Shown: positions 10,050 to 22,199 of the stretch, in pieces
Position numbering within the stretch: position 1 is the stretch's first letter
How the letters are laid out: each line of letters opens with the position of its first letter
DNA from: Hippopus hippopus
Lineage: Eukaryota; Mollusca; Bivalvia; Cardiida; Cardiidae
Direction of reading: 5' to 3'
DNA: 64,000 bases
NCBI GenBank assembly: GCA_946811185.2
Contig: OX328105.1
Location: forward strand, 35,281,394-35,345,393
Made by a program: the position numbers and the translations under genes
Notes under the pieces: generated by a model
Seen by the model: the letters and a program-made list of their open reading frames with translations, nothing else
Database searches by the model: none
Told to the model about the DNA's origin: nothing

Positions 10050-12120
10050 CTGGAGCATCATTCTGAAAATTATCAACTGTCCATCTTAAATGAAAACTTA
10101 TAGTTTAATTAATGAACTATTGCATTGCACAATTGTTTATGTACACTCAGCATCTTTTTTTTTTTTTATTTTCCAAATTTGACCTTGTAATTGACAGATA
10201 AATAAAAATATTTTCAACATACTATGGGACCTTATGGTTTCGTGAAGAACGAATTCCGATTTCTGCCATCTGAGGGCAAGTATTTTTTTTTTTAAAGGAG
10301 GAACACTTTTTGTAAATTTTGTCAGCCATAAGAAAATACACAAAAACTATTTTCTGCATAAAGAGATGACCGCCAGAACGTGTATTAAGGGTTTTTTTTA
10401 AAAAATATTTTCAGTTTTCAGTGTTGAGCAAATTATTATTATAAGTTCCTTATCCTTGACCTTGTAGGCTTAGGCATGGTCGGATCGCTGACGCAAAATG
10501 AGGGACTAATGGGAATCACGGCATAAGTAGCCGTTTAGAAGTTTTTTTGGAGGGTATACAAATTTCATGCCATCTGTTTATATGAATTGACAAGCAAAAA
10601 ACCCAGAAACAAAATAACAAATAAATAAATAAATAGCCATTATCATATAATCAAGTTATAATTTTTTTTTTCATTTTATTTTACCAACGTTACAATGTAA
10701 TACAAAAACAGTATTTTGTAGTTGACCACGATTAGGATTGAACAATAAAATACACTAACAAAGCAACTATAGAAATGAGAAATAAAGGGAATTCGTTTTT
10801 CGTGAAATCTTTGTACTTTATTTAAAAAAAGAAATGCATATATATACATCGATTGCACCTTTGCTTGGCGGAAAGATTTTTTTTTCTTACTTGATGTTTA
10901 ACTAAAAAATTCATTAACGAGTTCTGTATACAAATTAGTTTAGTGTTGCTGATTTTTTTTATGTTCATGTATTTTGGGGGTAGATTCTGAAAATATTTTT
11001 GTTAAGATATTTATGTACATATTACTATACACTGTTGTATTGTCGAAAAAATATTTGTTGGATCTATCTATCTATTAACGAAATATATCAAATATTACTG
11101 ATATTGTTATCACTTTCAACTTGACTTACTTTTTATTTTATTTTACCTATTATAATAAAAACAGTAACTTTGACAATGAAAATATATACTCTCTTGCATC
11201 GAGAAATTATTTTCTATATATAAATGTTAGGTATCGTAGAAATTAATTATTAATTAATTTCTTCACACGCCAGTTTGAGCATACTTGCAAAAAGATAAAG
11301 ATGAAGTTAAATTTTTTCTATCGTTCTTTTTTCGTTTTCACGATTTTATGTTATTTTTTGTGTATACTGAAAAAATAACATATAAAGTGATTAAATAAAG
11401 ACTTGAATCGAAAAGTACAAAAGAAAACATGGTGATATTCGGAAAACATCGTTTTCGAAAAGATCTGGAGAAAAGTAAGGTCAAGAATTTATTTAAAAAA
11501 TGCATTTATAATAATGTGAGGCGAACATAGTATTTCTGTATAGAAAATGGTACCTGAACTGGACTGTTGAAATGTCAGATGTAAGTAAACGTAAGAAGTA
11601 TGAATGAATAAAAACTATCAGTATATAACTCTTACACTGGCGTACTTTTTTCTCACTTGAACCATGTGCAATATTAATGCAACCGTGACAAGAAAAATAT
11701 TTCTTCAAACCGGTAATTAGAAATAGCAAAATTATCTACAACGTGAGTAAGAATTCATTTACCAGCGGTTTTTTGTTTGTGTGTGTTTCTGTTTCGTTGT
11801 ATTTTACCTGAACATTCCTTTATTATTCACTTTAAAGGTATTCAACAAGTCTCGGTGAAATTCTTCATTTATTTTTCATCATTTTTTTACTTGCTTTGCT
11901 ATGTACTATATTACCTCGTCGGTCAAACAGCGATTTCTAAATATTCTGTTGTTTAGAAATTTCTAAGCTTGCAGTCGCTAATGAAAGTTTTATACAGACC
12001 ACGGATTAGAAATACATGTATATCGATTTTTTAAATTGGGTGTTAACATTTCCAAAAGCATAATTTCATTTGGGAAACCTTAAGGTGCCAAGAAACTTAA
12101 CTTTATTAACGATTCGTCCC
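10050..12120. other. AT-rich spacer, no gene seen
   Basis: Very AT-rich DNA with homopolymer runs and a TAAA microsatellite near 10618-10636. Open frames are short and of low-complexity composition. No splice-bounded exon or repeat family was recognised. Confidence 0.6.
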
Positions 12121-12140
12121 TTTTTTGACAATTCATATTA

Positions 12141-12402
12141 ATAACATAAGCAATGCAAAATTGCCATTTAAAAGAAATTCATACCATATGATTATTACAT
12201 CAATGGCTAGATGTTGATTTATATAAATACCTTTTTGAACACTGCTACTACGTGAAATGGTATTGCTATGTTATTTTGCTATAATAACATAAGCAATGCA
12301 AAATTACTGTTTGAAAGAAATTCACACTACATAATTATTATATCAATGGCTAGATGTTGATTTATATAAATATCTGTTTGAACACTGCTACTACGTGAGC
12401 TG
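12141..12402. repeat. Tandem duplication, period 143 bp, two copies
   Basis: The block starting ATAACATAAGCAATGCAAAA at 12141 recurs at 12284. Both copies run to GAACACTGCTACTACGTGA, and the second ends near 12402. Divergence is about one base in ten, so it is older than the duplication at 2608. Confidence 0.9.
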
Positions 12403-12797
12403 ATGGACATGATAACCGGATCATAGCCTACAAGAGAAAAAAAAAAACGGAAAACAAGCAGTGTAAATTTTAAAAGATTCTGTTTAATCGTAGAAACATA
12501 AGATGAGCGCTCATTATTATAGATCAATTTTGTTTCAAGAACTTTAAAATTTATTGGATATTCCATTACATGAACACTATATGATACACATGAGATAAGC
12601 ACGGACTTAGAACAAATATCCAACCATTCATTTTTACGGTATTTTTATCAAGCTGATTTAAACTATCGCTGTTATTAGTTCTGTTTATTATTTAACGTGA
12701 TTTTATCGATATGTGTATTCTTGCAGTGTCAGGATTTCTTTTTTATTCTCTCATGTGTAAGCGCTTTCTATCCCCGGTTTTGAAACTAAGTTCTGTT

Positions 12798-13027
12798 TTA
12801 ACTCTTTACCAAACGACAAAATTTTCGACTAGTCCAAAATGAAAGCAGTTGCAGACGACAAAATAAACATAACTAAAAAAATTGAAATTTGTTTCCAGCA
12901 GGGTAAAAAACATTGTGGGTAAAGGAGAAAATGCTGGTTACCGGCATTTTCTCCTTTTCCCGCAATGTTTTCAAAAGGATTCTATCTCGGGGTCGTAAAA
13001 ACCAGGGATTGTCTGGTAAAGGGTTAA
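12798..13027 (+). mobile_element. Family A MITE, full-length with TTAA at both ends
   Basis: TTAACTCTTTACCAAACGAC to TTGTCTGGTAAAGGGTTAA, 230 bp. The hairpin is nearly perfect, centre ATGCTGGTTACCGGCATTTT. Confidence 0.95.
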
Positions 13028-13978
13028 AAGTAGATCCGATGCAGCTGATTCTGTAAACATTTGTACTTTGAATTAAAACTATACAACACTGAAGCTAATG
13101 ATGAATTTGAAAAAAGAAATAAAAATTAAATGATCTGAATATTAGTAATTATTACAAAATGCAACTAGTTATGTTTTGTACCAGTAAAATTGTCCTCGTG
13201 CTCTGCGGGCAAGATGTGGTCAAACGTATTATCTATACAAAATCGTTCAGGTTGTTCAACTGTGAGCATGACACATTAACACTGTTTTAAACTTATTCTT
13301 AATCATGAAAAATAAAATAACTCGAAATAAATTAAAAAAAAAAACCCTACAGTTTGTTACATTTTCAGTTTTTACAGTTTTTTTTTTCAAAATCCGTAAA
13401 TTGCAATGAAGGCTCGAAAAAAATGGTCAATCTGTTTTGATTTCTACAAATCTAAAGGTAAAAAATAACAGTAATGAACATGATTTAGATGTACCAGTTT
13501 CATGACTTTTGTTTTAAAGGAAGCTACGTGAAAAGTATTCGTAAGATGGATTTGTAACTGATTGTCCAACGTCTGTTTTGTCATTATTTTCTCCTCTCCC
13601 ACATTTATTCTCCTATATACCATTTTCTTGTCCATTAACTCTCTCTCTCTCGCAATATAAATAATCAAATGAGATAATCAAACCAAAGCACAGGACAGTA
13701 TTGCATGCTTCATGAACCTTATATGTACGCCCCTGAATGCTGTAAGAATATTGTGAAACAATTGAAGCATCAAGTTTACAAAGCAGTTCTGTACTCTGAC
13801 TGCATTTTTAACAAATAACCCAGACGAAGGTCAACATTTTTATGGAAACAGAATAATTGGCCAGGAGAAATGTTAACTAATAGTACAGTCTAACACCTGA
13901 AACACCTAAAAATCATTTGGAGGAAAGAATATCGGGATGTTACGTTGGCGTTTCAATACAAAGATTAGTTGTATGAGC

Positions 13979-14202
13979 CGTTTACTGAACAAACCCGAGG
14001 TTCAACGACACGAAGAAAAAAGGCTTTTAAAAACCTTGTGGAGGAAAGAAGTAAAAGATGGTAAGGGGAAGCGGTTTCTTCTTTTCCCACGATGTTTTCT
14101 ATCATTCTAAAAATAAATTTCAATGAGTCACATTTCCATCGTCGTCTGTAGATGCTTTCAATTTGGACAGATCTACAATTTTGTCGTCTGGCAAAGAATT
14201 AA
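13979..14202 (-). mobile_element. Family A MITE, full-length, old
   Basis: The right end TTTTGTCGTCTGGCAAAGAA runs into TTAA. The left end CGTTTACTGAACAAACCCGA is diverged and the hairpin arms are unequal. Confidence 0.75.
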
Positions 14203-14270
14203 ACTGGTAAATATTTTCTAAAGAATCAAGTTGTAATCAATTGTAACTAAAACTTGATAGAATGAAAGGA

Positions 14271-14342
14271 TTACCAAACTTGACGATTCAAGCTGGAATG
14301 TATACTTCTTGTACAACAACATGTTAAGCAAGCGTCCGCCAT
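14271..14342 (-). CDS. Possible start exon on the minus strand, 23 codons
   Basis: On the minus strand, AACAATGGCGGACGCTTGC gives an ATG in good start context and a short frame MADACLTCCCTRSIHSSLNR ending at a TAA. It faces away from the + strand start at 14383, only 41 bp off. It may be the first exon of a gene running leftwards, with the true splice site before the stop, or simply a YY1-type ATGGCGG motif. No downstream exon was found. Low confidence. Confidence 0.2.
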   Translation of the reverse strand: MADACLTCCCTRSIHSSLNRQVW

Positions 14343-14425
14343 TGTTTTTGATCCTACGCCTAGTCTTCCTTTTCCGATCAAAATGGCCGCCGCAGCGGAG
14401 GTGAGACGCTGATAGCGCCGCGAAA
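14325..14425. promoter_or_regulatory. Bidirectional promoter-like core
   Basis: This short patch holds many CpG dinucleotides in AT-rich surroundings. It carries GTCCGCCATTG and AAAATGGCCGCCGCAGC, both YY1-type motifs that often overlap start codons in animal housekeeping promoters. The two are in opposite orientation. Function is inferred from motif content. Confidence 0.4.
14383..14400 (+). CDS. Candidate alternative first coding exon (MAAAAE)
   Basis: ATCAAAATGG is a good start context. Six codons, MAAAAE, run into GAG followed by GTGAGA, a good splice donor, leaving phase 0. The exon at 22550 also opens in phase 0, and the other candidate first exon (22370-22405) likewise ends in GAG before GT. 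The two would therefore be interchangeable first exons of one gene, the intron here being about 8 kb. Only six codons support it, so it could be chance within a CpG patch or belong to another gene. Confidence 0.3.
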
Positions 14426-15556
14426 ATTGTCTGTCTTTCATTATTCATCCAAATATATTAATTCAATGAACGTTCATCATTAATTTGTAATTAAAGCAAA
14501 GCATAGTTTCTTTGTTATCGATGTAAGTTTCTCCCTCTTTACTTTATACAATGATTTCCGGTAAGCTTGTGTGCCGAGAATACAAGTCGATGGATTTGCG
14601 TGTACTGTTTCCCTTAATCGTATTGCACCTTAGTCTTGGATTTTTCGTTTCATCTTTACAACTTTATATCCTCAGATGTTTTCAAACCTTGGATTTCTTA
14701 CACTAATTGGGAAGTGCGTCCGTGATAGATTCACAAAACATGAAAGTTAAATGCAGATTTACCCTTCTCCCTCCTACATTATAACAAACATTTAGCTATT
14801 TCAGACCGACAACACGATATTCACTATCTAATCAATAACCTCTTCAAGATACTTTTTAGCTCTTGCAGCGCACCAATTTCGGACAAAAGTATATTCAAAA
14901 GAGAGTGCTTATTACGAGCAATCTGTCCTCTTGCCACAACTTTTATACAGATTCCCATGTCACCATTAAAACTTCCTAGTTCAGTGGGTTATTTTCATAT
15001 TCGTCCGCTGCAAGTTTGTTAAAGAGAGTTAGAATTGACCCACACGCTTCGGCTTTCAGTATGATTTTGAAAATAAAAGGAATATGAACAATGAAAATAA
15101 ACAAAGAAATAGTTAAAGAGAAATCTGATTGCTTATACATATCGTCTGCCGGAGATAATTACCAGTTCATGTATTTGAATACGTTCGGATTTTATTTGCT
15201 ATCCGGAAAAATAACTTCTTGGTTGAAACCTAGGTTGTTGGCACAACTGCGAGTTGTCTCAATCACTTAATAATTACAAGTATCCACTTAACAGCTTGTA
15301 GCCCATCGATAAATCAGTAGGAATCGGAAAACGCCACCTAAGCTATATTTGTACATTTTTACCTCAACGGAATGTAAACTTTTGAAAACCTTGCAGGGAC
15401 GGGGGAGAACAGTTGTCATTTCTACAAGTCGTTTCTTATTTTCGGAAAGTATTTTCTACAATATTTAAACAAGTTTTTCTCTTTTTTTTTTTTAATCATT
15501 CAACTTTATATTTTTTGTCTGACCTGAAATAGCATTTTTTAAGGTGAGTTACGCCG

Positions 15557-15776
15557 TTACCAAGTAAACTCTTTGTCTGTACGACCCTGGAGAAGAAAAG
15601 CGTTCGAAAACATATCGGGAAAAGGGAGAACATGTTGGTTACTGGCATTTTCGCCCTTTCCCATACTATTTTGAAAAGCTTTCAAGGACAAATCCCGTCA
15701 TTTTAGCCCCATTCATTCGTCGGCAAGTGATTTTAATTTGTATGATTCCAAAATGTTTTCGTCTGGTACAGTGTTA
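15557..15776 (-). mobile_element. Family A MITE, old full-length copy
   Basis: ACGACCCTGGAGAAGAAAAG, the centre ATGTTGGTTACTGGCATTTT and GTTTTCGTCTGGTACAGTGT TAG identify it. The flanking TTAA is lost. Confidence 0.75.
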
Positions 15777-16184
15777 GGGCCCCGTACAGCACAGGGTTAA
15801 TTATTCCCCTAGATGCATTTTACATATTACGTTGCACTGAAGTCTGGTTTCCACACACAATTATGTACAATTATGACCCTTGAATTATTGCTAAATCATG
15901 CGCACCAGACTTTTGTTAGAGGCAAATAACGTGTGAACTAGGCTTGCAATGTCCAAGGTCAAAAACAAAGGGCAAAAAAAGTGGGGCAACATTTCGTCTT
16001 GGGAACAACGAAACTTCTTGGTCGGCCCAAATAAGGACACGTTTACTTGTTTTATTTATCCTCTCACCGAATAAGTGGTATGAGATAATCACAAAATATG
16101 TGCATTTTTTCAGTCATAAAAAAATATCCATAATGTACATGTGTGGGTAATTTCAAGGCGAAGTTGTGCACAAATATCGCACAT

Positions 16185-16265
16185 TATGTCTAGGGAGAAT
16201 GCGAGATCAAATTGCACGTTCTGTTCAGTACTATCCTTATCTACACGGCAAAAAATACCATGAAA
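16185..16265 (-). mobile_element. Family E MITE fragment
   Basis: GATCAAATTGCACGTTCTG, TCAGTACTATCCTTATCTAC and ACGGCAAAAAATACC match the hairpin and one flank. Confidence 0.5.
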
Positions 16266-16490
16266 AATTGTGTTGCATCCTTGTGTAATAAGACTAAGAA
16301 TCCAAAAAATCGTATCACCCCGCCATTTATTGCAAATGTCTTTTCAGGTTAACCATTTACCTAACAATGCCGGGTGTTTACTATCATTGTAAAATGCACG
16401 TAATCAACGTAAATAATTAAGTGTCTGCTACAAATTTATTTCAGGTCACGAGTTATGCAACTGTAAAGCGAAATAATTTTACATTTTAAT

Positions 16491-16507
16491 GAGAGAGAGA
16501 GAGAGAG
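16491..16507. repeat. GA microsatellite, short
   Basis: About eight GA units. Confidence 0.9.
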
Positions 16508-16978
16508 CATTTCTTCCACAGATGTAATTTTATGATATCTATGCTTTAGTTATATTTCTATGAATTTTGAAAATTAGTTTTTACTTACTGAAAGAAGCTT
16601 GTGGTAACATATTTTTGTCTGAATTGGAAACGGAACAGCGAACTATACAGAAATTATCTTTTATTTATGTATTTGTCGATAACGTGTGGAATGAATTATT
16701 TCTTGTATAACTACTAGGTTGTGTTCTTTTTTGTCGGTGTTTAACCGCAAATAATGATTGATTTTCTATGTTACTGAAGAGATTTTTTTCCAGCTTGTTT
16801 ACAATCTGTGCACCAGGCGATTTACTTATTGAAACCATTATCTGTAACATTTTTAACTGTCGCCAGACAATTTAAATATGTACTAGCTCAAAACGAGGTT
16901 GATGTACTTTAATCTTACTGCTTCAACTTTTTTCATTATTCATAAATAAGGGGAAAGCCAGACTTTCTAAGTGAAATG

Positions 16979-17204
16979 ATACCCTTTACCAAAGGACAAA
17001 ATTTTAGACTCGGCATTTTGAAAATATTTGCAGACCACAAATTAAACAAAGCTCAAATGAGGGGATTTGCCCTTGAGAGGGTTGAAAATACCGGTAAATG
17101 AAGAAAATGCATGGTTGTCAGCATTTTCTCCTTTTTCAACAATGTTTTCGAACGCCTTCTTTTTCAAGATCTGTAAAATTCGGGATTGCTTAGTAAAGGG
17201 TTAA
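16979..17204 (+). mobile_element. Family A MITE, full-length
   Basis: ACCCTTTACCAAAGGACAAA at the left, GATTGCTTAGTAAAGGGTTA A at the right. The left hairpin arm is decayed and the right arm AGCATTTTCTCCTTTTTCAA is kept. Confidence 0.88.
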
Positions 17205-17914
17205 AAGTTCTAAAAATGTCTAGAGTTTATGTGCTCTTTTAATGTCATTAAGTATCTAAAAGAATTAACTTCTAATAAAAGTTTAGCTGCTGCGGTCTAC
17301 AATTGTATATATAGATAAATTGAAAGATTTTTTTTTTTAAACTTAGAAGTTATAAAAACGACATTGCAATGGGATCTGTTCACTTTATAACCACTTATTA
17401 AAATATTTTATCTTACTAACAGCTATAACGAGCTTCTACCACGACTTCCTCTTGCACTCTTGTTTATATGCATGCGCTACTGGACCACTTGAAAATGCAT
17501 GGATAAAAAGTCTAAGTCTGTAGATCTATCAAACCCAAGATTTTATATTCGTTAATGATTTCTGAATTATAGAATACCTTCCTTATTCTCTAGAACTAGC
17601 CTTTGGATTAGCTGACACAATGTCTCAGCCAATTAGATGGCTAGTTTTAGGACTTGGAGACGAATAGCATAATTATTATCATGCATGTTGACGTTCTGAT
17701 TTGAATGTCGTGTTTCCAACCATTTTGAACACACATGACTGCAAAGCGGGCAGAACTCAAACCCATACAAAATCAGTATTTGTTCTATTTTGATTTTGAT
17801 ACACGTATTTCTGCCATGAGATATGTATTTTAAATGATTTTCCTCCTATTGCATTTCTAAAATTAAATATTCCTCGCCACTTTTTCTTAACATATCTTGC
17901 TTTCTCTGCTCAGA

Positions 17915-18033
17915 GTAAAAGGAGAAATTGCTTTAAATGACAAATCTCACAATTTTGGTCTCGTTTAACTTACAGTTCGCAAATGCCTTCACATAGGATG
18001 AGCCTTAGATTTGGTCATTTGGTACCGAGTTAA
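17915..18033 (-). mobile_element. Family A MITE, truncated, joined to family E by one TTAA
   Basis: AAAAGGAGAAATTGC, AAATGCCTTCACATAGG and TTGGTCATTTGGTACCGAGT lead into TTAA at 18030-18033. That TTAA is also the left end of the next element, which belongs to family E. Confidence 0.7.
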
Positions 18034-18238
18034 CCCTTAAGCTGCTAAGCACGACTCACTGACTTCTTGGAGACAATGAAGATCGAGATTAGACTAAACA
18101 GAACCTGCAGTCTGATCTTGGATATACACTGTCCGATGAGGAGATAATTTTCTCCAAAAAAATAAGTCGGAAACAGTATTATTCAGGTTTTTACTATTGG
18201 CTCGAAACTTTTATGTAACTAAGCAAGTTAAAGGTTGA
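18030..18238 (+). mobile_element. Family E MITE, full left end
   Basis: TTAACCCTTAAGCTGCTAAG, CGAGATTAGACTAAACAG, CTGCAGTCTGATCTTGGAT and CACTGTCCGATGAGGAGATA follow the consensus. The right terminus is diverged. Confidence 0.85.
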
Positions 18239-18589
18239 GATTAGAAAGAAACTGTACGTCTGCTCTCTGAAAGCACTTCCTACAACGTTAAAAAACATGG
18301 GATTGCATTGTAAAGGGTTTACACATTACGATCGCCAAACAACTTTTTGTCATGCTAAGGAGAAACTGATTTACAAGAATATTTTCAAAATCGCCTGCTG
18401 CATGTGTTTGCATGAGTGAACGAAATTTTCATCGTTGAAAATGTTACAAGAATAGTTTATTCCAAACATGCAAGTATACATCTATCACACAATCGGAAGA
18501 CAAAGACACAAATTTTCCCTACATTTATTTGATTGAAGAAAACACTATTTCATGACTAGATTTTGATATTATATAAAGCAACAAGATTT

Positions 18590-18728
18590 AAGGCTTTTTT
18601 AGATTGAAAGCATTTGCAGACAATAGGCAAATTGTGGCTAAAACGATGGCCACTATTTTTAAAAGCGTAGAAAACATTGTGGGAAAAGAAGAAAATTGTA
18701 AAACACAAGATCGTTTGGTAAAGGGTTT
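18590..18728 (+). mobile_element. Family A MITE with internal deletion
   Basis: GATTGAAAGCATTTGCAGAC and GAAAACATTGTGGGAAAAGA are followed at once by ACAAGATCGTTTGGTAAAGG. The right hairpin arm was deleted cleanly at the palindrome, as expected of unstable hairpins. Confidence 0.8.
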
Positions 18729-18739
18729 AAAAAAATTCG

Positions 18740-19980
18740 ATTTCATGTCTTGATGCATTTTAATCTGTTTCTTACGAATACAGAAAACACAATCCGGCGA
18801 TGAACCAGATATAGTTTTCCATTAGATCTGAATTTCTTCCGCTAATTAAGAATTGAAACGTGACCTTTTGTTTGCAGTTAACAGTGATGATATAAATCTA
18901 GTATAATAAGTAGAGTTTAACTAGATTCCATCCACAAATAAGAATAATCCGCCAACAAAAAATAAATAACCCAAAGAGCTTAAATGTCTCAGAATTTAAA
19001 ACACAACGGAAGTCAGACGTCCTCTCTAACCCCACCCGCGTATTACACGCTGTCCCAGACAGTCGGTGTTTACTTTTGTCAAATTCTTTTTACCCGCCAT
19101 AAATTGCAGGTTGTACATTTCAACGCATTTGGTCTTGAACACTTAATATATGCATACACTTCGCCGTGTAGTTACCACAACCTGATAGATCTAGCTTGTT
19201 TGGCCTTGAATAATCTTTTGTTCCTTGGCGAGAATTTTGTAAACTTCTGCTGAAAAACCGCCGATTTAGGAAATTTCAGAAATAACAGGCAAATTTCAAC
19301 TATGTTATGTTTTGTTTAAAGTGAGGAAACTCTAGATCTAGACTCTAGATAAAAGAAAAAAACAGACAATGCAGTAGGTTTAAATAAGGGGGGGGGGGGA
19401 ATGCTTTTGAGTTATAAAAGGAATAATTTTAAAGCCCTGCACACTGGTTGCATCGAGTATCTCGTCATTTGACAGACCCGGTGCGCTTGGTATATAGATC
19501 TATGTCACGAATGTCAACATTACACTTTATAGAAATTATTACTTGGATTCATTCTAAATTCAGTGTTTGTGAAGAGATGTAGGTCTATGCCACCTTCAAC
19601 AGTATTTGAGTCTTGTTGCACCGACAGCTCATTAGATCTAATTCGTGTATGCCCTGACTCGTTCTAAATTCCCGGTGAAATGAAAAAGAATTCGGCACCT
19701 GTGTTATTTTTCATGGAAAGATTCATAGCCTACCCATTGGTGCGCCCTAAGAACAATATAAATATTGTAAAAGGTAAATCCCTTATTTGCGTTATTATTG
19801 GCCCCTGGATAAAAGTTCTTGGACTTACATAATGTTTCAATAAAGGTAGATCTACGTCCACAGTGTCTAAAATTTATTACGCATAAAAATGGGTGTTTCT
19901 GATATATAAGATTTCGCTGGTTGTCAACAGTGGTTTTGTTTAGTATTGCACAAGTCAAAATAACGTTTGAAAAGAGTCTT
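18740..19980. other. Spacer, no gene seen
   Basis: An 89-codon open frame at 18984-19253 has no recognisable motif and no splice support. A G run lies at 19388-19399. Several AGATCTA motifs (19335-19880) may reflect an old repeat. Nothing else was recognised. Confidence 0.5.
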
Positions 19981-19983
19981 TCA

Positions 19984-20192
19984 ATTAACGACAAATTATA
20001 GACTCTCAAAATGATAGCATCAGCAGACGACCATTTGGAAAGTGGCACAAATGAAATGAGTGTCTTTGACAAAGGTAGAAAACGTTGGAACAGGAGAAAA
20101 TCGCAGTTTCCGCCATTTCGAATGTTCGCACTTTTACGACAGTGTTTCATCCTAAGGGTCCTTAAAACATTGTGATTTTTGTAAAGGGTTAA
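19984..20192 (+). mobile_element. Family A MITE, old
   Basis: TTAACGACAAATTATAGACT, AGCATCAGCAGACGACC and GATTTTTGTAAAGGGTTAA mark the ends. The hairpin is largely lost. Confidence 0.7.
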
Positions 20193-20602
20193 AAAAAAAA
20201 GACAACAGATTTTCTTTATCAGTGTTCACCAACACTTCTTCCTACTGGTCGAACTCTTAATCCCAAGACTAGCCATATAAGTGGCAGAGAGTGTAGGGTC
20301 CTTACAGATTGTTTCATCTTGCGATGCTTGTGATTAAGGATAATCTTTAATAATTGGTAAATAATATTGCGGTGAAATATATATTTTTTTCGATCAATAG
20401 ATTAATTGATACTGACAGAAACTTGACACATTAAAAAGAAGCCCCCGTCCCAACCCACAGGCGCTGAACATTATCACCATAGCGAGTCATTTCTAAAAGT
20501 CGTTGTTGATTGAACAGGTTTTCCAGTTTCACTGCATTTTTTTAGCGTTTTACCACAGTGTCATATGAATGAAAAAGCAACAACATATATTCAGCTTAAT
20601 CA

Positions 20603-20805
20603 TTTTCAACACAATCCCAAGTTTTAACTGCCCTGAAGAAGAAAGCTTTTAGAAATGTTGTGGGAAAAGGAGATAATGCTTTTTACCACAATGTTTTCCA
20701 GCCTTTTGAAGACAAATCCCATTCTTTAAGACAGAAATAGTTTATCGTCTTCAAATCCTTTGAATTTGGATTAGTCTGAAATTTTGTCGTTTGGTAAAGA
20801 ATTAA
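20603..20805 (-). mobile_element. Family A MITE, part of a tandem pair
   Basis: CACAATCCCAAGTTTTAACT to TTTGTCGTTTGGTAAAGAAT and TTAA at 20802-20805, shared with the next copy. About 25 bp of the hairpin centre is deleted. Confidence 0.85.
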
Positions 20806-20955
20806 CATTTTACCGAAAAAGCCCGTGATTTTACCATCCCAAAGACGAATGCTTTTGAAAACATTGTGGGAAAACGAGAAAATGGTGGTAGTATTCTCCT
20901 GACCTAACAATGATTTCTACTCTTTTGAAAACAAACCCCATCAACTGCCGTTCAC
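20802..20955 (-). mobile_element. Family A MITE, 3' truncated, shares TTAA with previous copy
   Basis: TTAACATTTTACCGAAAAAG starts the copy. AAAACATTGTGGGAAAACGA is kept. It fades after TTTTGAAAACAAACCCCAT. Confidence 0.75.
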
Positions 20956-21052
20956 AAATACTTGTCTATTTCGTCGCCTAGTAAATACAAAGCAATACAA
21001 AATTACATTTATACAGCGCAAACACTGCTGATTAGAAGTCCTCAGCAAAGAG

Positions 21053-21281
21053 TTAACTCTTTACCAAACGACAAAATTTTAAACTTGTCTAAATTGAAAG
21101 CATTTGCAGACGACAAAATAAACGTGACTCAAAATTTGAAACTTGACTTTCAAAGAGTAGAAAACATTGTGGGAAAAAGAGAAAATGCTGGTAACCAGCA
21201 TTTTCTCCTTTTCCCACAATGTTTTCATAAGGCTTCTTTTTCAGGGTCGTTATAACCAGGGACTGTTGGGTAATGGGTTAA
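21053..21281 (+). mobile_element. Family A MITE, full-length, young
   Basis: TTAACTCTTTACCAAACGAC to TGTTGGGTAATGGGTTAA, 229 bp. The hairpin is almost perfect, with centre CTGGTAACCAG. The right TTAA (21278-21281) is also the left TTAA of the next copy. Confidence 0.96.
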
Positions 21282-21473
21282 CTCTCTACCAGACGACAAA
21301 TTTTTAGACTTAAAAATTGAAAATAGATGTGACTAAAAATCAATCATTTCATTTTTGAAGGACAGAAAATATTGTGGGATAAGGGTTATTGGTTTCAAAT
21401 ATTTGATTTTCTTCAATGTTTTCAAGTCTAATTTTTAGGGTCCTCGAAACTGAATTGTTTGGTAAAGGGTTAA
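21278..21473 (+). mobile_element. Family A MITE in direct tandem with the previous copy
   Basis: TTAACTCTCTACCAGACGAC to AATTGTTTGGTAAAGGGTTA A. The hairpin has decayed, so this copy is older. The younger neighbour probably inserted into its terminal TTAA. Confidence 0.88.
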
Positions 21474-21537
21474 AAAATCCAAAAAGTACAATTTCGTTGC
21501 TATGTTTGGTTATTGTAGATCTATTTCAATAAATATT

Positions 21538-21610
21538 AGACCGTGTTAATCAACGACCAGACCTTGCGTTATCTGCAGTCTGATCCTGACATGCACAGTC
21601 CACAATAACA
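21538..21610 (-). mobile_element. Family E MITE fragment
   Basis: GACCAGACCTTGCGTTATCT, GCAGTCTGATCCTGACATG and CACAGTCCACAATAAC match the family E hairpin region. Confidence 0.5.
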
Positions 21611-21679
21611 ACTAGTACGGGTTACGACACGAAAAATGCTAAGCGAAGTGCAAAACAACGTCTAATGATTATTCTTATT

Positions 21680-21875
21680 CGTAACCAGACGAATTCTGTC
21701 TTTCAAACACTTCAACGTCGAGAACAATCACAGACGACGAATTAAATGTGACTCAGATACAGAATTTGCTTTTCAAATATTAAAGCATCATTGGAAAAGG
21801 AATAAATGTTGGTTATAAACATTTTATCCTCTCTTAACAATGTTTTCTGAAGTTCTTTCTTTGGGTTGTGAAATA
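21680..21875 (+). mobile_element. Family A MITE, termini lost
   Basis: CACAGACGACGAATTAAATG, GGAAAAGGAATAAATGTTGG and AACAATGTTTTCTGAAG are in family order. Neither TTAA end is preserved. Confidence 0.65.
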
Positions 21876-22199
21876 CGCCATCTATGTTTTTCCCCTTAGG
21901 AGCCTTCGTAAGAATTAGCCATTTTTTTTTCAGCGAATTTTACGAATTTCATACCAGATAAGACTTGCATTTGCTTTTGAAAAGTACATTTGAGCGTAAA
22001 TCAATCTGACACGGCAGTGGTAGTCCCGTCGGGACGGTATTTTCATGGCGGGAATTCGTTATCTGATAAAAAATGTACATGTTGGCCTTTCAAATAACAT
22101 CATACTCACTGTCGGCAAAGTTATTCTTTATTGACATAATATAAATAATCCATTTTAATTTGAAATATTTGACCGTATCTAACCCCATATCTGTCAATA

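Noticed and set aside
19704..20150. 148-codon minus-strand open frame
   Set aside because: The upstream half overlaps a decayed family A copy, and the rest has no motif or splice context.
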